64,000 nucleotides of DNA from Cordia subcordata (lineage: Eukaryota > Streptophyta > Magnoliopsida > Boraginales > Cordiaceae), in NCBI GenBank assembly GCA_028554755.1, contig JAPTOF010000005.1, forward strand, positions 19,814,001 through 19,878,000. Reading direction: 5' to 3'. A program made the position numbers and the translations under genes. Of this stretch, positions 1 to 12,996 are shown in pieces (positions within the stretch are counted from its first letter, which is position 1; each line of letters begins with the position of its first letter). Under the pieces are notes generated by a model, which did not search any database, had not been told where the DNA came from, and saw nothing but the letters and a program-made list of their open reading frames with translations.

Positions 1-1860
1 CCTAAAATTCAGTCTAGTGAGGGGAAACTAGTACTCTATGTATAATAAATAATTATTTGTGTCTCAAAGTAATTGACTTAAAATAGTTAATTTAAATAGT
101 TATTGGTTATACTTATAATACTAGTCTCATTTGCGAACTTGTGGGGTCTAAATTTGGAGTGTACATTTTATAGAAAAGAAATAAGTTAGTACTATAATCG
201 TTTTTAATAACTATCCGATCATTACACCGAATTTCTCAAAGCGATTAGTCAAACATTTGCTAATATGTGGTCCTCATAGGGTATTCAAGGCCCCCAAGGT
301 AGATTCTGCATGTGGGTTATATGTATGTATAAATAGGCAGTATGTATAAGAAGTTTACCAAGAGTATGATAGTAAATGTAAACTCCCTTTCATGATGAAG
401 AGCAACGTGGTTCTCCTAACATCTACTAATTTTTTAGCTACAAAAGAAGACTTGCTTAGTCTTAATAAACAATTTTGTTGACTAAATAGTCCTTCAACTT
501 GTTTATTAGATAAGGTGTTTTGTGCTCTGAATTATCTGCTTTGGCTCCTGTGCGGATAAGCAAGGACTATTCTTCCCAATTATAATATTTTCTTTGGGTA
601 ATTTCAAATTATAATAATATAATACTGACTCTACCCATAAATACAAGCATAAGAAATAATTATACTATGGTAATTTCAAAGTATAATAATATTGCCTCCA
701 CCCAAAAATACAAGCATAAGAATTAATTATATTATAATTAACTTATGGACCTCGACTTGCAATATTCTCAAGTTACATGGATCAGAATAATAACTCGAAT
801 GAATTGATTTCAATTTTTTTTTTTTGTAGATGTGCCTTTTTTGAAAAACTCAGATGCCTGTCTTTCGGGAAAAAATTAAACTTTTTTTAGAGTTTTAATT
901 TTTTTAATTCAATCCAAATTAATGCAAAACAAGTATGTTTTTCCAGCGAGGAAGCGTCATTCAATCAAAATCACATAATTAGGTTCATTGTAATTAGAAC
1001 AATCATTATTGAAATCCTCATGATTGTAGAGGTCATATATTTGGTGCAAAAAAGAAGGTTGCGTATACGATCTTATTAAGTTATATAAATATTCATTTAA
1101 AAGAATAAAACGTGTATAAATTTTTTGTTGGCGACGAAAAAGTAAACATACCGTTTTTTATATATAATAACAAAAGACAATCGAAAGAAATAGCTCTGTA
1201 CACTTTCCATTTTAACTTCATCATATTGTTGAAATTTGAAGCCACAAGAATATTTGAGGACTTATACCAGTGATCGTGGACAAAGAATGTCTAAACTAAA
1301 ATTGCATATGGGTTTCCGTAAGATAGAAGGTTTCCAAATTACCCTATTTGGGAGAGGCTTCCATGAGCTATTTTATGTACCCAATTATATGGCATCCGTT
1401 AAGACGTGTGTGTTAAGCTATTTCACCATTCAAATGAAAGCTCTGGGTTTTCCTTATTGTCAACTCCACTAGGCACTAACGCATTACATTTCCTCATGTC
1501 TAGTCTAATTTGAGATACCTCAAGAAATATTGTTCATGAAGAAGCAATGAGGAATATTTCTTTTTTAGATAGTTACTTTTACAAAAGGTAAGTTGATGAA
1601 AAGGGCAAATGGAAACAGGAAAAATAAAACCCTATTTATCGGCCACCAATAATCATTATCCTTGCTCGTCTTTTGAGTCCGCTACAAGCATTTTTCACTT
1701 CAATCAAGGGTTATATATATATATATATTAAAAGTTATTAGAACATCTTATGTGTACTAGACATTTTTCTGTTCACTTTCCATGCTTCATGCATGGCTTT
1801 TAGATTCCCCACCCCGCGCCGACCATATATCAATGCAATCTTATTTCAATTGATCTATGT
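1..1860. other. AT-rich intergenic DNA
   Basis: No gene is supported here. The longest reading frame (78 codons at 1236-1472, plus) has no recognisable motif and no splice or promoter context. The stretch at about 800-928 resembles the inner part and right end of the small inverted-repeat element family described at 9035 and 43527. Confidence 0.6.
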
Positions 1861-2752
1861 CTGCGGCGGGACCATAGAGTGCTACAGACCAACTTTAAGC
1901 AAGTTGCCTAAGACATGAAATATTAACCGCCGCTAATTGTCTTGTTTGGTAGGCGCCTAATCTTGTTTGGTAGGTACAATGGTCATAGGCCGAATGCTAC
2001 AGACCAACTTTAAGCAAGTTGCTTGAAGACATGAAATATTAATCGTCGCAAATTGTCTTGTTTGGTAGGCGCCTAACCTTGTTTGGTAGGTACAATGGTC
2101 ATAGGCCGCCTATGAGCAACACAAAAGAAAAAAACAACATCATCTTGCTTCTTGCAAGATTCAAACTTCGACTATTTGTTACTGTAGCACCCCATGACCA
2201 TTGTACCTATCAAACAAGATAAGTAGTCATTTGTTAACTATCTCAAATAAAAATATATTTATCTATTGAAAAAACTGCCGCCTATTATGGAAAAACGCCG
2301 CCTATAGCTTTTTAATATTTCGAAAAAAATAAAATGTAATATAAACTCATTTTTATATATTTGAAAAAAATAAAATGCAGGGCAATTAGCGGCGATTTTG
2401 AAGAAAGCCACCGCCTATAGCTTTTTAATAAAGTGTAATAGAAATAAAATATAATAGATACACATTTTAACTTATTCGAAAAAAATAAAATGCGGGACAA
2501 TTAGCGGTGGTTTATAGGAAAACCGCCGCCTATAGCATTTTAATAAAGTGTAAAATAAAATAAAATGTAATAAAAATACATTTTTACTATTTCGAAAAAA
2601 AATGCAAGACAATTAGTGGTGGTTCGCAAGAAAACCGCCGCTTATAACTGTCATTAGCGACGCTTAGACTAAACCGTCGTCCATATTATTTATCGCCGGC
2701 GGTTTGTTCAAATCGCCGTCATAAAACCGCTACCTATTTCATGTTTTCTTGT
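1861..2752. mobile_element. Non-autonomous CACTA (En/Spm-like) element, right end visible
   Basis: The right end at 2740-2752 reads TTTTCTTGTAATG. Its reverse complement CATTACAAGAAAA differs by one base from the typical plant CACTA terminus CACTACAAGAAAA. Inside lie three to four units of about 113 bp carrying AACCGCCGCCTATAGC-type words (near 2294, 2408, 2522, 2635) plus inverted GCGGTGGTTT forms, the subterminal repeat style of CACTA elements. No transposase is seen and no clear left terminus was found, so the left boundary is a guess. Confidence 0.65.
1881..2109. repeat. Two-copy tandem repeat, 115-bp period
   Basis: Copies start at 1881 and 1996 with the same GCTACAGACCAACTTTAAGC opening and both end in a GGTACAATGGTCATAGGCC stretch. 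Part of the unit reappears inverted at about 2190-2225. The GCCGC-rich words match the CACTA-like sequence just downstream, so this is probably internal sequence of that element. Confidence 0.8.
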
Positions 2753-4890
2753 AATGTAATTAGGGTCACTTCCAACTTTATGGACTATGGCACCGGAAAA
2801 GCTAACATATATCCTTAGAATACATTATCATGTACCAATGCGTGTGCGTTTATGGGTGTATAATTTTATCCCTTTTGACAATTATTAATCTTTTTTATAA
2901 TATTATTACATTATTATAAGAGCGTGTAAATCTCCACAAACTCCACATAAGGCTTTAAAATACCTTCGAAATTTTTAATATTATTTGTTCGACAATCATT
3001 TACCCCTCATCATCCCCACAATTTTTGTAATATTTTGGCAAAATAATTATCCTATAAACCACCCTTAAACTAATTAATGGAAAACATTTTTCTCCGACGA
3101 GCAAAGGCGGAAATGTCCGACAAAATTACTTGGAATCCTTCCTTGATTAATGCATTTATCCACTCGTTAATTGATTAATCACAAAGATATATGTATATAT
3201 ATATGCGACATTTATAATCTATCTTCATCAAAGCTGACCTAATTTAATTACTATCTAGAGATTTCCTGTGCCACCAGAACCTACAAAAGTTTATTACTGA
3301 TTGGATGAAAACAGTGAAGAACCAGTTCAGATATTCACCATAAAAAGATACTGGATTTTCTTTCAGACAGAATATAATTAATTTTACGTAATCTGACTAT
3401 TAATATATCACCCTCTTCCACAGCTGCCTTCTGCTTGTGAAGTAAATTGTTTTGACTTAAATGTTAAATGTTTGTGTTGCTTTGAGCTTTCATAATGATC
3501 AAAAACCTTTCTGTAATTTTTAGCTGCATTTAAGTTAGTTTCTTATCATCTTGTTATATTATTTTTTCTTCGATAATGAATAATTAAACCCTATAGTCTA
3601 TGGACGTGATCGTGTTAATTTTATTTTAAAATTATAAATTTCAAAGTGTAATGACTAAAAATCATTTACGCCCATCAGGTTACAGTTTCGACTTTCTACT
3701 TTGTGACTTATCTTCTAATATTTTATGCAAATGAAACGGATAACTATTTTATTGAATTATTTGTCTTTTTATATATTATAATGATTCTTTTTCATCCACA
3801 AAATTAATTTGTCAATAGAAAATTTTGAAGTTTATCGCCAACTCAACTTGAGACGTGTACAACTCTTATTTATTTAAATAATTTTTTGGTCAACCATGTA
3901 AATAAATTTGCGGTCACAACTGCCAGAAATGTGGTTATATATAAAATTTTTCGAATTTTCTTAATTTTAAACTTTTATTGCTTGTTATTTTTTGGATTCG
4001 GGTCGAATTTTGATATACTTTCCAGACACAGCCCGATTTGTGTGAAGATTAATTGCCTAGCGATCCTGAGCTGCGAACTTACCAAATATAATTGCCGGTT
4101 AAATTATGTGATATAAGATCTAACACTCAAGTTAGAATCTTAAAAATGAAGAAGGATAATAAAAAGAGAAGGGAGAGAGACCAATTAGTTAACCATCGCT
4201 AAAATTAAAGCACAATATTTATAGACACTTTTATTATTGTTTTAATTTGTAATCTACTATTTGCGAAGTACCTACATCAAATCGTAATCTGTCAAATTTT
4301 TTAACAGTGAAAACGTATTAGAGTAACTCATGTCTCAAGAATTGAGATCGACCTTATACAGGTATCCGTCAAATATATGAAATGAAGACACAGATTCAAA
4401 ATAGTGGAATCAGTATATTGTGATTTCGGATCATTCCACAGCAAATATCTTACGGAAAAATTTAGTGAAGGAAAAAAAAATGTAGAGATTGTGGATGTCT
4501 AGTTCTGCTTTTTGGAAAACAAGAAACGGCCAAAACAAGCATTAGAAAAGAGACTCGATGAACGAGCGTGACCAAAAACAGTGACCTTTTCTAGCTGCCA
4601 ACAATTGGGTAGAATTTGTCCTAGTTTTTAATTTTGTGCCCCCACATTCAACATCAATTTCATTTGTTGACCTTTTCTTTTTTTAGAATTGTACAGCAAG
4701 TACATGCATATCCTTTTGACATGGTATATTGTTGTTTAATTCGAAGTAATACTTCTTCCCACGTTAATTATGTACAAAAAGTTTGTATTTTTAATTTATA
4801 ATAATTTGAGTTTTTCAATTATCATTATCAATAGGGATTCAAGTACTTTTTGATGAAATGATGAGACTTAATATGTTAACAAATTGGTAG
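2753..4890. other. AT-rich intergenic DNA
   Basis: No gene, RNA or clear repeat is recognised. Short frames such as 3886-4116 show no domain or coding context. Confidence 0.6.
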
Positions 4891-4894
4891 TTAC

Positions 4895-5352
4895 AGATTG
4901 TTTGCAACAAATGAATTCTACAATTTTTTTTGGAATTCATTTGCAGATCTAATTTTTTATATTTTATAGCACTTTATTAAAATATAGAATTCATTTAGAA
5001 TTTCAAGATTTGAAAATCTTAGATTTGCTCTATTTATACTGGAATCCTAAGCAAAAAGGCGAAACTTGCAATTTCACGAAAAGCAAGTCTACGAAAAATC
5101 TTATGAAGACAAAAAATCCCTATAATAATTAAATAATACAACACTATCCCTTTTTATATAATCCTATTTGAGTAAATATATATATTAATTCTAATTTCAC
5201 ATGTGTTCCAAATGCAATTCGAATTTACAAATGATAAAATTGATTTAAAACTGTTTTACGTATCCAAATAAGAAAATTCATTTGCAAATACAATTTCCTA
5301 TAGAATTCATTTGCAAATGAAATGAATTTCATACTACAAGAGCTTCCAAACA
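4895..5352. mobile_element. Possible small inverted-repeat (MITE-like) element
   Basis: The left side (TTGTTTGCAACAAATGAATTC) and right side (CAAATGAAATGAATTTCATACTACAAGAGCTTCCAAACA) carry related ATGAATTC and CATTTGCA words in opposite orientation around an AT-rich core. The ends are imperfect and no target duplication was established. Confidence 0.4.
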
Positions 5353-7464
5353 CTATGTTAGATCTAAGTATGTATCTAGCAACAGGTTTTCAAGTAGTTT
5401 TACTGCTTTGATATACTATTTTTCTAAATTATTACTGTTCAATAAACTAACATTTTAAGTAGCATTTCAGATAGTTTTTAGCTTCTCAACTAGTATTTTT
5501 CAAAAACAAAAAATTTTGGTTTTTCATGTTTTTTTGGCAATTCTATCCTTTTTGCATTTTTTTGATTTTTTCTATTCTTTTCCCAATCCCTCTCTATATT
5601 TTTACTTTTTCTTTTACAAATATAAAAAGAAATACTATAAAATAAATTTCAAATTCTATACAATCAACATTACTAAAAGTACAAGTTTTATTAGTATTTT
5701 GTTTTTGATAAAATAATTTTGAATCTATTAAAATTAATTTTTATAATATTGATATAAATGTTTTATCAGAAAATTAGTTATATTTAATATTAAAATATGA
5801 TTATAAAAATAAATATCTAATTATGAAATATATTATCTTATTCCTATAATAGTAATAATAATTATAATTATCATAACAACAATAATAATAAAAACATGAT
5901 ATCAATATCCTTTTACGTCATTTTACATTCATTAGCTAATCTAAAGCTAATTTTACCGAACACATTTTAGTCAATTAGCTAATTAAATAGCTATCAGCTA
6001 ACAACTAAAATACGACAACTATCAGCTGCCCAAAAAGTTATCAACTACCTTAACAGTTAAATTTGTCGAACAGACCCTAAGTATGTACATTAGGAATTAG
6101 ATTCCTTTGCCATGCTAGTACTTGGGAACAAATGTCATTACGTGTTTAAATGAGGACAGGGTTGAACAAATCTTATACAGTTGTTTCTGAGTTGTGATTT
6201 ATGTTAACCTTAAAATAAGTCGTATCTTTAGATTATGTAACTGGTTAATTTATATGAACTCAGTGGTGACATAACTCGTTCATTGATAGCATAGAGTAAG
6301 CTTGTAGTAGATATGTGCACAATGAGACTAAATTAACTATTATTACATTAGATGGGGTCGATTATATAAATTTGTATATAGACATTAACACCAAAGAGCC
6401 TTCTTCTATGTTAAATTTATGCGCTTAAGATATCATTCAAAAGTTTATATTCAATTCATTTTAAGTCTTCCTTTGCCTAATGTGCTATATCTATACTTTT
6501 ACCCCTTTTAATAAGTATTAACATGTTCCACCTATCACAACGTCTCAAACATTGTAGTAAATACGCATAAATACATATAAAATAATTTAAATAAATCCGT
6601 GCTTGACCTTTCGGAATTACTTTAATAGCATTGATATGACTCTTGTACTCTACCTAATCTATCAATTCAAACTTTGCACAATTGTGATCCACACCAATGA
6701 TCTTCTAGATTTCTAACAAAGTATTATCTCCAATTGCAAAAGTTCATCAAGGACAAAACACGAGGCAAATAATTATACTAAATGGACAAAACAATCAACA
6801 AACATGTCCAATTATATTAATCAACCACTCAAAATCTTTAAAATCCCCATTGATAAAATTTATGTTCATGTCCCAATCCTACGAAAGTACATAAAACCAA
6901 AAATCATCGAAAAATAAAAACACATAAAGCAAACAAACAAACAAACAAATTAGATGGAGTGGTTTGAGTCCACTAGTGGCATTAACGAAATAAAGACAGA
7001 TGCAAGACCTAGATTAGTAACATTATTCGATTTGGATAATTATCATAACGACAAGGGTGTTGACTCGCTCGAAGCATTTCCCCACGTGTAATTATAACTA
7101 GTCCACCTTCAGTCAACCAACTTATGTGGGACCGGATTGCTTGCTGAACTAATAAAACAGTGAAACGTGTTCCACGTGAAGGGGGGCCCGTACCGAGTTT
7201 AATCAACCACACACCACCGACTTTTTTTTTATTTTTTTATCACGGTTAGAGCTGTCTGATTTTGATTTTTTTTGAATTGGTTTTATATAATTTTTAAAAA
7301 GGTATTTTTTAATAAATTTAAAATTTTAATTTTCAGAAAATATGAAAATTACAAATGTTCACTTTAAAAAAATTAATTAAATACTTATTGCTAAATAAAA
7401 TTATCCTTTCAATAATAGAGTATTTTTTAGTAAAAAATTTAATCGAGACAGACTCTCATTTATA
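5353..7464. other. AT-rich intergenic DNA
   Basis: No gene is supported. The part at about 5930-6080 contains repeated TCAGCTAAC and AGCTAATT words and ends in GTCGAACAGACCC, which suggests a degraded hAT-type small element, but only one end is visible. Two CACGTG-containing G-box words (7083 and 7173) lie in a less AT-rich patch at 7060-7210. No coding exon follows them. Confidence 0.5.
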
Positions 7465-7467
7465 GCT

Positions 7468-7580
7468 TGTTTGGTTGTACTTATTTAAGTACTTAAAAGC
7501 ATCTAAAGTTTAAAGTAATATTTATTAATTTTTATAAAAAATATTTATAAACAATCAAAATAAGCGTGACCAAACATCCT
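7468..7580. mobile_element. Short hAT-like MITE
   Basis: The sequence opens with TTGTTTGGTTGTACTTATTT and closes with AATAAGCGTGACCAAACA, giving imperfect inverted ends around an AT-rich core. The same end style (GTTTGGCT...CTTAT) is seen at 50861-50966 and in part at 45421 and 51716. Confidence 0.5.
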
Positions 7581-7582
7581 CT

Positions 7583-9030
7583 AAAATGCAATAAGTGGTT
7601 ATTTAACACATCATGAAATAGACATATTGACCATAACACGACAATACTAGGAAGTTATCAACAATCCTAGAACATGGTTATCCTATTACCTCGTTCTCTA
7701 GTGACGGAAAACAAGCGAAGATCCACATGCGATACATGAGTATATGATATTAACATAATAAGTTCATTTTTAAAATAGGTACAAAACTTCGATTTGATCT
7801 TCAAATGTATCTTAAAGTGAAAATTTGTGTTTATCTTAAGAATACGGAGAAATAATACGCATTTATGTAAATCACACAAAAGTAAGACGCTATCTATATA
7901 TTATATATCACATATCACCGTTTCTAAGTTATCTATTCCATATAACAAAGCATTTAGTTTACTATTTACATATATATAACTATTACATAATTTAAATGTA
8001 TTTAATCGCCAATTACCAATCACATTTCTCATCTAAAAATAACATCTAAATATATTTTATTGCTTTTCTATATCAAATCATTTTTTACATTTACTTTTTA
8101 ATTTAAATATTTTATTTAATTACTGAAAATCTCTCACAAACAATTTAAATGTTTTGTTCAATTAATATGATCTCTCACAAAAAATAAGTAATATTGAAAA
8201 TTTATTAAGAAGTAAATTTCAAAAGACATATTTATATTTTATCCTTAGATAAAATGTAAAAGTTGACTATAAATAATAAATAAAGTGATTAACAACATGC
8301 GTTTTCTCATATATCACAATGAATATACTCTAGGTTTTTTTGCTAAGGGCTTTGTATGACAAAATCGTTGAATATAGACCTCCTCACCGCTGAGATAGAC
8401 TCCTCTATTATGTCTAACTCAGTGATTGGACTAATACCCCATTGCAATATTTTTCATCCTATTCTGAAAGGTTGTAAAAGAATCTTAACTAGTAGACCCA
8501 ATTACACAATGACAAGAAACTAGTGCTTGTGCCAATTAGCTAGTTAACTGCGACATTTATCAGGCTATTAGTCTATCGATGATTAATGAAACTCTAATTC
8601 TACTTTCAGTGTTTTTGATAAAAGATAAAAGATTGACCATTTTTACTAGGGGTGTTCTAATATAACCGATCCTAGCAATATATATAATATATATAGTACA
8701 CACACACATATATATATATACACACAAACACACGTATGTATGTATACTCTGGTTTACCTAAGGGTGAAAGTGGAAAGGCACGTAAAAATGATGATCGAAG
8801 TCACTACTTAGAAGATAACTGAGGAGCATTCCACATAGGAAAGGGGGAGAAACAAGTAGGACCCATGCTAAGGTTTTGGATAGGGACGAAGGCACCGGTC
8901 GGCCAATCGTCAACTTTCATCATCCAAGACACGCCATCTTTTCATAAGCTGCCGTGAAACTCGGCGCTGTTGTGGATAAAGTGGGCCCCACACCCACCCT
9001 ATGAAACTCCCACCTCTCAATTAAACTTCT
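7583..9030. other. AT-rich intergenic DNA with microsatellite
   Basis: No gene is supported. TA, CA and GTAT short repeats occupy 8683-8745. The stretch 8760-9010 is richer in GC and looks less repetitive, but it holds no open frame with recognisable content. Confidence 0.55.
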
Positions 9031-9034
9031 AATG

Positions 9035-9258
9035 GCCGGTTTGAATTGATTTTTTTTTAAAGTATTTTTTTTTGACAACTTTTAAAAAATAATTTTTTTT
9101 AAAAGCTGAAAATTCTAGCTTCTGAAAAAAGCTGTATTTGAACTTTTTTCAGAATTTTAATTTTTTTGAAAATCAAATCATATAGTTATTGTAAATTTAG
9201 TGTAACTTTTTCAAGAAAAAAAGTATTTTTTTAAAAAAAAAAATCAATCCAAACAGGC
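9035..9258. mobile_element. GTTTGGATTGA-family MITE, copy 1
   Basis: Inverted ends GCCGGTTTGAATTGATTTT and (reverse complement of the right end) GCCTGTTTGGATTGATTTT flank about 190 bp of T-rich and A-rich sequence with a CAAATCATATAGTTATTG core. The same family occurs at 20054, 43527 and 62311, with fragments at 800, 52706 and 60125. There is no coding capacity. Confidence 0.7.
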
Positions 9259-9277
9259 AACATAGCAAATCCCCCTC

Positions 9278-9472
9278 TCCTTCCCCCGCCTCTCTCTCCC
9301 CCCCCCCCCCCGCGGCCCGACCCCCACGCACTAAGTGATGTCCATGTCATTGTCCCCCAACAAAAGTTGATAGGAAATAATAACAATATGGACATCCCCC
9401 AACAAAAGTTGATAGGAAATAATAATAATATTATTAATTAGAGTAAAAACCCACATATAAAATTGATAGGAA

Positions 9473-9529
<57 letters not shown>
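9278..9529. repeat. C-rich tract, 42-bp direct repeat and (TAA)n microsatellite
   Basis: A pyrimidine and C-only tract lies at 9278-9325. A 42-bp unit beginning CCCCCAACAAAAGTTGATAGG is repeated at 9354 and 9396, with a partial third copy near 9462. A perfect TAA repeat of about 18 units follows at 9474-9529. Confidence 0.85.
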
Positions 9530-9915
9530 TTTCATAATTAATGGTATATAAAAGTCGATGTGCATTTTTTGAAAAAGGGAGTAGCATGACAATTCATGCT
9601 ATCATCAGTATTCAAGAGCTAACAAAAATGTCGTACTAGCAACAATGCCAAATGGCTGAAGACATTTGGAGGGAAATTCGTATATATACGTATATACACA
9701 CACACAACAGCTCTAAATCATATTCTATCACCCGAAACCTCTCGGACAACTTTCTTATTGCGTCTGATTGGATGTGCATTTTCCAACGGAAGAACTACCC
9801 AGAACTTGTAAGCCAAACATACACTTGTCAACTTTTCTAAGCAAAACCTCGAAAAGTTAGCCCCAAATTAGTCTCTTCCTTCTTCCTACGTTAAAAATCA
9901 TGTAAAAATTTTAAA

Positions 9916-10585
9916 GAGTGACCCAAATGAGTCCTATCCTTATTTTACACAATATTTGAACTCTTACCTTGTAAGGACTTGGCTCATATACCAAACTTTT
10001 TTTTTTTTTTTTTTTGGGATTATGCATAGTCTAGAAAAGAAATATTTGCCATTTAGTGATTTAAACACTTACATAAAATATCAGGCAAACCAATACGTGC
10101 AAAAATGGTCCAGGTGAATTTAGGAAATAAGCAACATGGAGAGCGACCCAAATGAGTCCTATCCTTTTAGATTTCGCTATTTTACCCAATATTTGAAACC
10201 TTTGCCATGTAAGGAGTAGCTCATACACACTTTTTTTTTTTGTTATGTATAGTCTAGACAAGAAATGTTTCCATTTAATGATTTAAACTTTCATAAAAAT
10301 ATCATGGAAACCATTACATACAAAAATGGTCCAGTCGAATTTAGGAAAAATAAGCAACATGGAGAGTGACCCAAGTGAGTCCTATCCTTTCAGGCTTCGC
10401 TATTTTACATTTTTACCCCGCGTTTGAATCTTTATCATGTAAAGAGTAGCTCATTCACGAAATCTTTTTGATTATGTACAAGTCTAGAAAAGAAATATTT
10501 GCTATTTAATAATTCAAACTTCCATAAAATATTTGGAAAACCGATACGTGCAGAAATGGTCTAGGTGAATTTAGGAAATAAACAA
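9916..10585. repeat. Three-copy tandem repeat, about 224-bp period
   Basis: Copies begin at 9916, 10141 and 10364 with GAG(T/C)GACCCAA(A/G)TGAGTCCTATCC and each runs through TAGTCTAGA(A/C)AAGAAAT to AATTTAGGAAATAAGCAAC. The third copy merges into the duplicated segment that begins near 10543. Part of the unit is repeated twice more at 20533-20630. Confidence 0.85.
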
Positions 10586-11882
10586 CTTGGAGATCAAAGA
10601 CATGCAGATAAGAGACATTGACTAGTGACTAGCAAACTATAAGATATCATGCTGGATATGTCATTGTAAGAAAATTCTGCATTTAAATAAGAAACTAACG
10701 AGGCCATTTTGCTGCCCCCCACAACGCATATATTTTACTTGGTAAATGTTTGAGAAATATATTTCTTAGGCACGGATCCAACCAATATCGTGCTATCACA
10801 AATATTATTTAGTTCTTAATTTCGAGATGCATATCACTGTATACTAGCGCTATAATTTTTGGATGGACGAATATCAAATATGATCCTATTTTAATAAGCT
10901 TTTTGTTATTAAAAGAATAAAGCGTAAACCTTTCTTCAACCTCAAATTTACTGGACATGAGGTTTTCTTTTCCCCTCCTCTTTTGATAAGAGAAGCCAAC
11001 TAGTAGAACTCGACCATCAACTAATAAATTTTCAAGATCGGAGTGAAATCTTGTCCTAAAAAAACATTACGTGAATTAAAAATTGAACTTTCAACGATAT
11101 TGAAAAATACTCGAATCTAAATAATGTACTTCAAGGACTGTCTAAATCTTAAACATGACTTAATCATGTCCTAAAGATTATTAAACATGAATTATTAGTT
11201 AACCTCAAAATACTAACTTGTAAATCACTCTTGTAAGTGCTTTTCATTTTGACATTAATTTGCTCAACGGGCAACGACTACGTATGAGTCTTATCACACG
11301 TGATTGCCACACTTTCTCCACTAGAAACCTTTGCTTAGTTGGACCACAACATCTCATTTGTAGGTGCGTTTGTTAGCCTTTTTTTATTTTTTTTCCCCAT
11401 ATCTCAGGAGTCAAATTTTCCCATAATAATATCTTGCCTTTACCTCCGGGAAATAAGCTAGAAATAGGCCTCGGGACAGTGCATTCGATTTGTGTTTCTC
11501 CAGCCCTGCTTTTACATTTGGATGCTTGAAATAAGCAGATATGCAAAGTCAAAAGCATCACAAAAAGGCAATGTATTTATGAGGATAAGTTCTTGCAGAC
11601 TAGTTCATTGAATCACACGTTTGAAAGCGTTTCAAATTATAGGGGAAATGAACCACTCACGAAAACCAAGAATACGATGCCTACTTGTAATGGTAAAAGC
11701 GAGCCCCGCCTTTCTTTAGAAATTTTTGGAAGTATACGAGGCCTAGTACATTTGGATACTTTTCTCTCGTGGATGTTACTTGGGCTAGAATGACTGGCCC
11801 AGTCCAGCCTACTAGTTGGTTCAATACAACCTCGGTAAGCCTATGATTCTCTTATGGGTTAATTTTACAATTACCTATCATT
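10543..11882. repeat. Duplicated segment X, copy 1
   Basis: About 1.3 kb is shared in direct orientation with 20583-21930, starting at ATACGTGCAGAAATGGTCTAG and running past GACTGGCCCAGTCCAGCCTAC to GGGTTAATTTTACAAT. The copies differ by scattered substitutions and small indels. The boundaries are not TG...CA, so they are not obviously a pair of long terminal repeats. Small open frames in this segment are not conserved between copies. Confidence 0.8.
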
Positions 11883-11890
11883 GTCATCAA

Positions 11891-12618
11891 AAAGGGTATT
11901 TATTGGGGATTCTCCATCCCAATCAACAAGTTTTTTTTTTCCCCCCAAAATAATTCTTGTGGAAGGGGATCTGTTTTGTTTCTGGCCCCAATCCACCAAC
12001 GGGAAACGTAATTTGGAGAAATGGGGAATGGGAAAAAAGTACCGGGAATTGGAGAATCCCAAATATTTTTAAGAAAAGATTTAAAACTAATTTTACTACT
12101 AACATAAATCTTAACTTTCAACTAATCTACTACTAAGTAGTAAGTACTAGCATGCTCTATTGAATAGATAAAAATTATTATTATTTATCAACAAAATAAT
12201 TCTAAATCTAGACTTCAAAGTGTAAATAAAAATATATAATATAATTTCAACTCGAAAACATAATATAATACATAACCAGTGAGTCATAACTCATAAGTCT
12301 AAAATATAAACAAAAAACACAATTCAACAATACATTCATGTCTCATAATCAGTCAATCATAATCCAAAAATCTAAGTATAAATTAAAAAAAAAACACAAT
12401 CCAACAAACACACACATACACAGAAGTTAAAAAAAATTCTCGGGTTTCGAGTTTTTCCCAAAAAAAAAAAATTTGCTTCGATCTCCAACCTGTATCCCCA
12501 AAATTTTTCCCTATCCCTGATATTTTTTTTCCCAATTCCCTGATTCCCTAGAAATAATTTTCCCATACCCGATTTTTCGGGTTAGGGATCTGGTTTCCCT
12601 GATAAATGAACAGCCCTA
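11891..12618. mobile_element. Non-autonomous hAT-like insertion (728 bp)
   Basis: The element is bounded by an imperfect 8-bp target duplication, GTCATCAA (11883-11890) and GTCGTCAA (12619-12626). The uninterrupted sequence is present in the sister copy near 21950 (TTGTAATCAATTTTTAAATTAG). The right end reads ...AACAGCCCTA (reverse complement TAGGGCTGTT), a common hAT-type terminus. The left end AAAGGGTATTTATTGGGG is only weakly inverted to it. An internal hairpin lies at about 11905-12060 (GGGGATTCTCC with GGAGAATCCC). No transposase is present. Confidence 0.7.
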
Positions 12619-12626
12619 GTCGTCAA

Positions 12627-12996
12627 TTTTCAAATTAGTCCCTATTATATTATAATATTTAAATTAGTCCTTCATGTTTCCCAAATATAATTGAATTATT
12701 TCCCATCATTTAGAAAAATTCATATCAGTTCTTAATATTTCAAAAAGATAATCAAACTAGTCGCCATTGTCTTAAAAAATTATATTAATCCTCAGTGTCT
12801 TACAAACTTACTCAAACTAATTTTCGTTTTTAAGAAAAATGAATGAAAAAGACTGGGACTAATTTGAGTATGTTTTAAGATATTATAAGTTTTTAAAATA
12901 TTAAGGACTAATATGATTTTTTTTTAACAAATAATAAGGACTAATTTTACTATATTTACAAAAATATTGAGGATTAATATGTGTATACCTAGACAA
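12627..12996. mobile_element. Foldback (long inverted repeat) element, copy 1, interrupted
   Basis: Repeated words of the form CAAATTAGTCC..., then GGACTAATTTGA on the other arm, form two inverted arms made of short units of about 35 bp. The turn is near 12840 (AAGAAAAATGAATGAAAAAGACT). The left arm is cut by the 728-bp insertion at 11891. The right arm stops at about 12996, where the unknown-gene segment P begins. A fuller copy is at 21930-22445. Confidence 0.7.
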
